A program made the translations under genes and the position numbers. A stretch of DNA of 64,000 nucleotides from Thecamonas trahens ATCC 50062 (lineage: Eukaryota > Apusozoa > Apusomonadida > Apusomonadidae). Numbering within the stretch: position 1 is the stretch's first letter; each line of letters opens with the position of its first letter. A model generated the notes under the pieces. That model was not told where the DNA came from, did no database searches, and was given only the letters and a program-made list of their open reading frames with translations. Of this stretch, positions 58,601-64,000 are shown piece after piece. The stretch covers positions 262,581-326,580 of the forward strand of contig NW_013657678.1 of NCBI RefSeq assembly GCF_000142905.1, in the 5' to 3' direction.

Positions 58601-60216
58601 TACCGACGCAAGACCACGTACGTCAAAGTCAGCTTGGCCGGCGACGGTGCAAAGACATGCTTGGCTTGCGCGAGATGGAGAGCGTTCACAAGCTGCCGGC
58701 CCACAGCGCTTTCCGACACCTGGTTCGCAATCGACGGCGCCATCAAGACCTGGAGGACGAGATGGCCGAGCTCAGTCGGGATCGAGGCCTCGTCCGCGCC
58801 TGTGACAAACTCCTCAAACAGGGCGCAGAAGTCGACTACCCTGATGAGCTGCTTCTCCAGCATGGCGTAGATGAGGTCGGCGACGTCTGCCCACTCGCCG
58901 TAGTACGACGATGGCAGGTCTGCAGTCTTCAGCACCGGCTTGGCCGGCGCCGCGAGCCACTCGGACGGGATCGGAAGGAGAGTCGAGTTGGCGAGAGGAT
59001 GCGGCTTGGCGCCAGTGGCCGGTCCACGGGCAACGAGCTCGGTCAGCCGCGTGCGGACGGCTCCGACGACGAGGTCACGGATGTGGCCCGCATCGTAGCC
59101 AACCTTCGGTAGGCTGCCCAGTGCCGAGCGCATCCTGTTGAGGGTAACACCCTGGTACAACATGCCGGCAAACGCAATCGGGTTGACGTACGGCGACGGC
59201 GAGACGTAGACAATGTGGTACGCCGGATTGACGCGGGCGATGGTCAAAGCCGACGACGTGTCGTCGGCATAGCGAGTGACGCCGAGAAGCCCGGAAGCCA
59301 CAGTCGGTGGAAGGAACGTCATCAGCCGCTCGAGCGCAATGCGACGGAGCGCAAACTGTTCAGCAAAGGCCTCAAGCGTCCAGTGAAGCTGCGCCTTGCC
59401 AAGGATGTACGGCCGCAGCTGGACAATGACCGCGTAGTGCGGGATGAGAAAGCGTGGCGGCGCAACGAGCTCGTTGAGCAGATCGGCAGCAGCCTGGACC
59501 ACACCCATGAATTGCCGCGGAAGTGCGGCCGGTGGCGGCGGAAGCAGGCTCTCAAGACACTTGAGAAGGAGGTCGAGGACGGTGGTGCAGGTGGCGAGCG
59601 AGGCCTCGTGCACATGGCTGCGAACGCAGGCCAGGACGGCGGAACAGGCGAGCGGCTCAACTGTCGCCGCGGTCTGGGCGCGATGACGCAAATGGTACAG
59701 CACACTCGGCAGGATGTCGTCGACGAGAAAGACTTGCCCCACCAGAGCCTCGAGCAGATCGGCCACAAGTCCGACCCGCGGGCGATGGCCGCCATCCCAG
59801 TGCAGCGCATCGAGAACAACATTGATAACAGCGTTGCGCTCCGGACGGGCCAGTCCGTCGACTAGCCGCGCCGCTGCCGCAGCAAACGCCTTGGCCAGCG
59901 CCGCCCGCCCGGTTGGCCCGCCGCCCCGCGAGCCGTGGGACAGCAGAGCATCTGGCCCGGCCTCTGCCCGTCCGCCTGCAGCAGAGGCAGACGACGTAGC
60001 CTGCCGTCCCACGCGCGAGGGCAGTTCTGCAGAGCTAGCCTCCCACATGGCCGAGTCTGTGGTGGCCAGCGCCGCAGCGTACGAGCCGTGGGTACCCTCT
60101 GCCGCCGTGGAGTATGCCCTCAGCGCCGACTTGAGGAGGTTGGCCATGCTCGCTGCCGGCCCGTCGTCCCCAGCCATACCCGAGGCCTCAAAGGGCGGAA
60201 ACGCTTGGGTGCCCAT
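55700..60216 (-). CDS. MED23: Mediator complex subunit 23
   Basis: MED23 is a tail-module subunit of Mediator that links activators to RNA polymerase II. The protein is ~1,505 residues of helical repeats (human 1,368). The best family matches are in the C-terminal third. PTYYHSEMSRLTPYLQLVLS followed by PRPMQTLHDLLHYHAESSG parallels the human block before the C-terminus. The PVLYAWIDAVKG to VCQIVGPAVYRM stretch (near 56000-56220) parallels the LIPKFL...YHLVGPFLQRF segment. The last 60 residues (DVFGDVSDEPELD to the stop) appear only after restoring one base in the AAAA at 55907-55910, and they also match the family. Start uncertain: I use MGTQAFPPFE (60214-60216). MAGDDG (60177) or a frame extending to 60360 through C-rich DNA are alternatives. 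No introns found in the body. Confidence 0.78.
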
Positions 60217-60449
60217 GCACACGTGGAGGAGAGGGGTGGAGGTGGGGAGGGAGGGGGTGTGCCTCGGGGAGGGGGGGGGAGGGGGCTTGTTGCCGAACCT
60301 CCGGCGAGCCAGCCAGCCAGCCAGTTGGACACCATGGCCGGTCGCTGCCGATGTGCGCATGGGTGTTCATCGCAGCAGCACCAACAATGTCCACAACGGA
60401 AGTGTATGTTGCTACTGGTCTGTCTATGGCCATAGATGGGCTGCAGATG

Positions 60450-60565
60450 GCCCTACATCGCCGTACATCGCCGTGCATCGCAGCCGATCTGTACATCGCC
60501 GTGCATCGCAGCCGCTCTGTACATCGCTGTACATCGCAGTCGATCTGTACATGGCCAAACATCAC
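60450..60565. repeat. Tandem repeat of about 33 bp built on GTACATCGC
   Basis: Three to four imperfect units of the form ATCTGTACATCGCCGTGCAT plus CGCAGCCG. Subrepeats of TACATCGC recur within each unit. Confidence 0.85.
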
Positions 60566-60714
60566 AGCCAAATGCCCCCTCCTCCACTGCGGCCAACCCT
60601 CTACCAATCACTGCCCACCGCAAACGTTCCACCGCTGCTGCCCACCGCTGGTCAGGGACGCCGCGACAGGCCGATGTCACACTCGGTCACCCGACTCCAC
60701 CCAACCACCCACAC

Positions 60715-60750
60715 GCATACACACACACACACACACACATACACATACAC
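60715..60750 (+). repeat. (CA)n microsatellite in the ATG101-like leader
   Basis: CA repeat ending in CATACCCTAG, about 30 bp before the ATG. CCCTAG could be a splice acceptor of a 5' UTR intron, but no donor is evident. Confidence 0.8.
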
Positions 60751-60781
60751 GCATACCCTAGACTCAACTGGTTGCGCCGAT

Positions 60782-61417
60782 ATGGATACCCATGTTCGAC
60801 ATGGATTGTCGCTGGTGGTCGATGCCACTGAGGGCGACGTGTTTGGGAGTGAGGCCGTGACCAGGTTGGTGGAAGCTCTGCTGTTCCTTCGGGCACAACA
60901 TGGCCAGACGGCGGCCATGGTCGCGCTCGACTGCCTGCCAAACATTACGCTGCCGCGCATGGCGAGCGGGACCTCATGTCACGATGGCGATGCAGCTTAT
61001 TCGGGAAAACGAGAGCCCGATAGTGTGCGGCTGGCGGGCGCCGTGGCCAAGTTGATGGAGAACGCGACGTCGCGGTCGGCGATTCTGACAGTCGAGCTGG
61101 TCGAGGTGGTGGGCCTTGGCGGTGATCCGTGCTACGAGGAGTGGACCATCAAAGTAGTGGACGTGGGCAGCAAGGATGCGGTATCGCTGCTGGAGGCTTG
61201 TGATGGGTCGGTGCGCCAGGCTGTGGAAGCCTCGCTCATGGCTGCCATCGACGAGCTCGAGGCCAAAGCCGCCGCCCTCCTCACGGCAGACCACGCGTAT
61301 CTGCCCAAGTTGAAGGAGAGTGTGGTGCCTGGGCAAGCGGCAAAGTTTACGGTGGACGGGGGTAGCAGCATGTTTTCGCGGATCGTCAAGGCGCTTCGGC
61401 CGTCGAAGCAGGTGTGA
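60782..61417 (+). CDS. ATG101: ATG101-like HORMA-domain protein, autophagy initiation
   Basis: ATG101 pairs with ATG13 in the ULK1/Atg1 kinase complex that starts autophagosome formation. Length 211 residues (family ~218). The best match is CYEEWTIKVVDVG (~residues 118-130), equivalent to the family's PWEVWTVKV strand. Near residue 180, DHAYLPKLKESVVPGQAAKF matches the YLPK region close to the family C-terminus. The N-terminal half fits a HORMA fold, with an acidic first strand and a LVEALLFLRAQHG helix. The WF-finger residues of animal ATG101 are not obvious. Start MDTHVRHGLSL is the first ATG in frame after the CA tract. The stop lies 12 bp from that of convergent PKD2. Another HORMA family member (MAD2, p31comet) is the main alternative. 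Confidence 0.7.
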   Translation: MDTHVRHGLSLVVDATEGDVFGSEAVTRLVEALLFLRAQHGQTAAMVALDCLPNITLPRMASGTSCHDGDAAYSGKREPDSVRLAGAVAKLMENATSRSAILTVELVEVVGLGGDPCYEEWTIKVVDVGSKDAVSLLEACDGSVRQAVEASLMAAIDELEAKAAALLTADHAYLPKLKESVVPGQAAKFTVDGGSSMFSRIVKALRPSKQV

Positions 61418-61429
61418 GGCATAGAACCC

Positions 61430-63928
61430 TCACGGGTGCGGCGGAGTCCGGCTCGACGGGGTCGCGAGGCCAGGAATGTCAAAGGTGGCCTTGTGGCGCG
61501 CAGCAGCTGATGCACTTGTGGTAGGGCGGGCTGTGATGGTGGATGCGGCTGCGGTTGGGGCGCGCGAGCGAGTGCCGACACCTGCGGCGGCAGCGGTCCG
61601 CATGTTCTGGCGCGATGAGTCCTCGAGGCGCTTGAGGCGGTTGTTCATGACCTTGATCTTGGTGTTGATCGACTCGAGGAAGCGCATGAGGGTGTTGTGC
61701 GAGTCCGAGATGGCGGCGGTGACGGCGGCAGGCTCGGCGTTAGCGGCGAGGCGGAGGATGTTGGGGTCAATCGGGGCAGGGCCTCCCTGATTCGGCTTGC
61801 GGATCTCAAGCTTGCGGAGGCCCGGGTCGCCGGATGAGCCCATGCGGGCCACACGCTTCTTGTAGTCTTCGAGGCGCTTCGAGATCTCCTCTCGATGCTC
61901 GATCTGCTCGCGCGAGAGCTTCTTGCCCGTCTCGGCCAGGCCCTGCTCGAGCTCCATAAAGTCTGACAGCGCCTCCTCGAGAAGAAGCTTCTCCTCGCGC
62001 AAGTCGGCGAGCCAGGCCTCGATCTCGTCGGCGTCGAGCTGGTTGTCTTCGTTCTCATCGTACTGGTCAAAGGCCTCAGCGGCCTCCTCGTCGTTAAGAG
62101 CGAGCTGCGTCAGGGCCTCGTCGCGCGAGATCATGCCGTCGAGATTGATGTCACCCTTGCCGGAGCGGATCTTCTCGATGAGCAGCGAGCGCTTGTGGTA
62201 GCGCTTGACAAGCATGGCGTCCTTCATAATGAGCATGGCTCGCTTGAGCTGAGCCCACGGCGAGAGCCGCTGCACCTTGCCGGAGAGCAGCTGCTCCACG
62301 CGCTGCTCGGCGTCGCGCCGTGCCGCGGCCTCGCGGACTGAGTCGAACGACGACGAGATAATGGCAATGAACACATTGAGGAGGACAAAGAAGACGAGCA
62401 GCATGTACGAGAAGAAGAACAGCGGTGCAAGGTACCGGTTCGAGCGCTCGATCTGCGAGTAGTCAAACTCGCCGAGGATGGAGAGGACAAGCGACTCCAT
62501 GGAGCGGAAGATGGTACGAAAGCCCTCTACGTCGGCCGAAAACATCATGTACCCAGCCTGGGCGTAGCCAAAGAAGATGATAAGGAACATGATCATGAAG
62601 AGTACCGTGTCGGCCGCGGCGCGGACAAGCGTCTCGGAGAGCTGGTGGATACGATCAAAATGGTTGAGGTACTTGAGCGTCTTGATCCAACAAAGGAGCA
62701 TGTTGATGGCGTTGATGTTGATCTCCTGTGTTGCCATCAGCGCCACGCCTTGCAGGTTAAAGTACGCCGCGTTCGACTTGAAATTGCCGGTGTCGAACAT
62801 CTGCTCGAGGGTGATGGTCATGATGATGCGGAAGATGATGACGACGACAAAGAGCGAGAGGTTGAGCACGTCGAGGTAGTTCCACATGTCGTCGACAAAG
62901 TACGCCCGCCATCCGCGGTGCTCGCCGGAAGCACTCGTCACCTTGCCGCGGCAAGCCTGAACGAGCTCGCCCACCTCCTCCACAACGTACATGAAGACCA
63001 TGGCGCAGAGGAGGAGCTCGCAGACAAGCACAAAGTAGTCCATCGACGAGAGGTAGCGCAGGAGCTTGACGGTACGAAAGTGCGCAAATGGCACGACGCC
63101 ACCAGCCTCGGGCAGCTCAAAGGCGATACGGATGACGCAGAAAAGGTTGAGGTTGGCGTTGTAGACCGAGAACTCGATGGCCAGCAGCCGGGTCTGCAAA
63201 TCAACAAACTTGTTCTGCTTGAGGAACGAGATTTGCTGCGTAGCGTTGCCCTTGTCCTTGGCAAGATCCACGACAAAGCCGTCGTCGGGATAGAGAGAGA
63301 GCCGCCCATTGACGCCACCAAAGAGGGTCTGCCGGTCGGCCTGCCACACCCACTCGTTGCCCGGCGGGCCAAACGGGTCCTTGGAGACCACCGACGACTT
63401 GAACGAGTCGTAACAGTGTTCCACGATGCGCTTAAACTTATCTGCCACCGAGCACGTGTCCTTGCGGATGCGGACCTGGCGGATGCGCACAAGGCCGACG
63501 ATCTGGTCGTAGCCGTAGATGGCGCGCGAGAGCGAGTCCGGCACCGGGTCACCGGCGTAGTCGACAGTGGGGAAGAGGCCCTCAAGTAGCGGGCCCTCCA
63601 TGTACTGGAACATCTCGTCGGTGGTGGCTACGTCCCAGAAGGTCTTGCGGATGTGCGAGGCCGAGGCCGGGAACTCTTCCTGGACGAGGATGTCGCGCAG
63701 TTGGGCCGACATGTAGTACGCCGACTCTGACGGCCGCGATCCGAACACAATGATGGTAAAGAGGGTGAGAAAGACAAAGTACCGCAGGGTTGAGAACGTC
63801 CACGACCGGATGTACAACAGCCGCGAGAGCGAGAGCCCCGTCGACGGCGCATCCTCATCGTCGTCTGACGAGTCCCCACCAAGCCGCACCACGGTGACCC
63901 TATCACGAATCTTCTTGAACGTGTTCAT
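61430..63928 (-). CDS. PKD2: Polycystin-2 family cation channel (TRPP)
   Basis: TRPP channels carry Ca2+ and other cations and often act in cilia. 832 residues: TM1 at ~46-62; a long extracellular polycystin (TOP) domain (~65-285); TM2-TM6 at roughly 290-525; pore helix and filter SMESLVLSILGEFDYSQIE (~475-493), where the family's L-G-D reads L-G-E. After S6 (LLVFFVLLNVFIAII) come two EF-hands with canonical loops, DINLDGMISRDE (~590) and DENEDNQLDADE (~620). A Glu/Lys coiled coil (~640-700) and a second short one (~755-780) precede a disordered tail. Start MNTFKKIRDR at 63926-63928 follows a poly-C leader on its own strand. No introns or frame breaks. Human PKD2 has a single functional EF-hand; two here is a difference. 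Confidence 0.95.
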   Translation of the reverse strand: MNTFKKIRDRVTVVRLGGDSSDDDEDAPSTGLSLSRLLYIRSWTFSTLRYFVFLTLFTIIVFGSRPSESAYYMSAQLRDILVQEEFPASASHIRKTFWDVATTDEMFQYMEGPLLEGLFPTVDYAGDPVPDSLSRAIYGYDQIVGLVRIRQVRIRKDTCSVADKFKRIVEHCYDSFKSSVVSKDPFGPPGNEWVWQADRQTLFGGVNGRLSLYPDDGFVVDLAKDKGNATQQISFLKQNKFVDLQTRLLAIEFSVYNANLNLFCVIRIAFELPEAGGVVPFAHFRTVKLLRYLSSMDYFVLVCELLLCAMVFMYVVEEVGELVQACRGKVTSASGEHRGWRAYFVDDMWNYLDVLNLSLFVVVIIFRIIMTITLEQMFDTGNFKSNAAYFNLQGVALMATQEININAINMLLCWIKTLKYLNHFDRIHQLSETLVRAAADTVLFMIMFLIIFFGYAQAGYMMFSADVEGFRTIFRSMESLVLSILGEFDYSQIERSNRYLAPLFFFSYMLLVFFVLLNVFIAIISSSFDSVREAAARRDAEQRVEQLLSGKVQRLSPWAQLKRAMLIMKDAMLVKRYHKRSLLIEKIRSGKGDINLDGMISRDEALTQLALNDEEAAEAFDQYDENEDNQLDADEIEAWLADLREEKLLLEEALSDFMELEQGLAETGKKLSREQIEHREEISKRLEDYKKRVARMGSSGDPGLRKLEIRKPNQGGPAPIDPNILRLAANAEPAAVTAAISDSHNTLMRFLESINTKIKVMNNRLKRLEDSSRQNMRTAAAAGVGTRSRAPTAAASTITARPTTSASAAARHKATFDIPGLATPSSRTPPHP

Positions 63929-64000
63929 GGCGAGGTTGTGTGAGAGGCAGCGGAGGGGGGGGGGGGGGGAGGGGGGGGAGGGGATCGCGAGAGAGTGTGC
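63929..64000 (-). promoter_or_regulatory. PKD2 upstream leader with poly-C tract
   Basis: G runs on the plus strand (about 63955-63982) are C runs for PKD2, ending about 30 bp before its ATG. The rest of the promoter is beyond the window. Confidence 0.5.

Larger units (their letters stand above)
60217..60781. promoter_or_regulatory. Divergent promoter region, MED23 / ATG101-like gene
   Basis: 565 bp with a G-rich block (60237-60290; C-rich for MED23), a GGCT-type run (60300-60325), a ~33-bp tandem repeat (60450-60565) and a (CA)n tract (60715-60750). No gene in it. Confidence 0.5.

Noticed and set aside
59714-60781. Long plus-strand extension upstream of the ATG101-like protein
   Set aside because: It is antisense to MED23 and then translates the tandem and CA repeats. 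The first ATG with family-like sequence is at 60782.
1-64000. Bacterial origin or contamination
   Set aside because: Spliceosomal introns, Mediator, CC2D2A, polycystin and GCN1 exclude it. No operon structure or Shine-Dalgarno pattern.
1-64000. tRNA, rRNA or transposable elements
   Set aside because: None recognised by eye: no cloverleaf with B-box-like sequence, no transposase or reverse transcriptase, no long terminal repeats. A covariance-model scan would be decisive.

Overview
The window is nuclear DNA of a GC-rich, ciliated unicellular eukaryote. It has spliceosomal introns (GT..AG) and a mitochondrial Hsp70 and Hsp10 with eukaryotic gene structure. It also has Mediator, GPI-anchor and autophagy genes, and several cilium/centrosome genes (CC2D2A, a PACT-domain pericentrin/AKAP9-like protein, polycystin-2, an axonemal-dynein-light-chain-domain protein). 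A free-living heterotrophic flagellate fits; an apusomonad such as Thecamonas trahens is my best guess, but that is inference from gene content and base composition. Genes are dense and on both strands. Coding sequence fills most of the window, and three convergent gene pairs have stop codons only 11-23 bp apart.

Layout, left to right: GCN1 (minus, 3' end beyond the left edge); a large unrecognised multi-C2 protein with Lys/Asp-rich ends (minus); PIGM (plus); CC2D2A (plus); an AXDND1-like coiled-coil protein (minus); a ~2,360-residue WD40 protein (plus); a RING-TRAF-WD40 protein resembling TRAF7 (minus); mitochondrial Hsp10 (minus); a ~2,750-residue PACT-domain coiled-coil protein (plus); a secreted, probably GPI-anchored repeat protein (plus); a PP2C phosphatase (plus); an ankyrin-repeat protein (plus); mitochondrial Hsp70 (plus); a predicted mitochondrial protein of unknown function (plus); MED23 (minus); an ATG101-like HORMA protein (plus); polycystin-2 (minus).

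Two points matter for reading the annotation. First, eleven of the seventeen genes are intact only if small frameshifts are allowed. I located 18; 16 need exactly one missing base, usually inside a homopolymer, and two need two missing bases or one extra. This is the signature of homopolymer under-calling in the underlying sequence, so I treat these as single genes, not as pseudogenes or gene pairs. Second, introns are few, short (62-391 bp) and confined to the extreme 5' ends of genes. In two genes the first exon contributes only the ATG and in a third only ATG plus two bases. Donors are mostly GTACGT/GTACGC.

Functionally the set is mixed: translation/stress control (GCN1), mitochondrial protein folding (Hsp70, Hsp10), GPI-anchor synthesis with a candidate GPI-anchored product, transcription (MED23), autophagy (ATG101), and a notable concentration of cilium and centrosome genes. 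Microsatellites, poly-C/poly-G runs and one 100-N assembly gap lie in promoters and introns.
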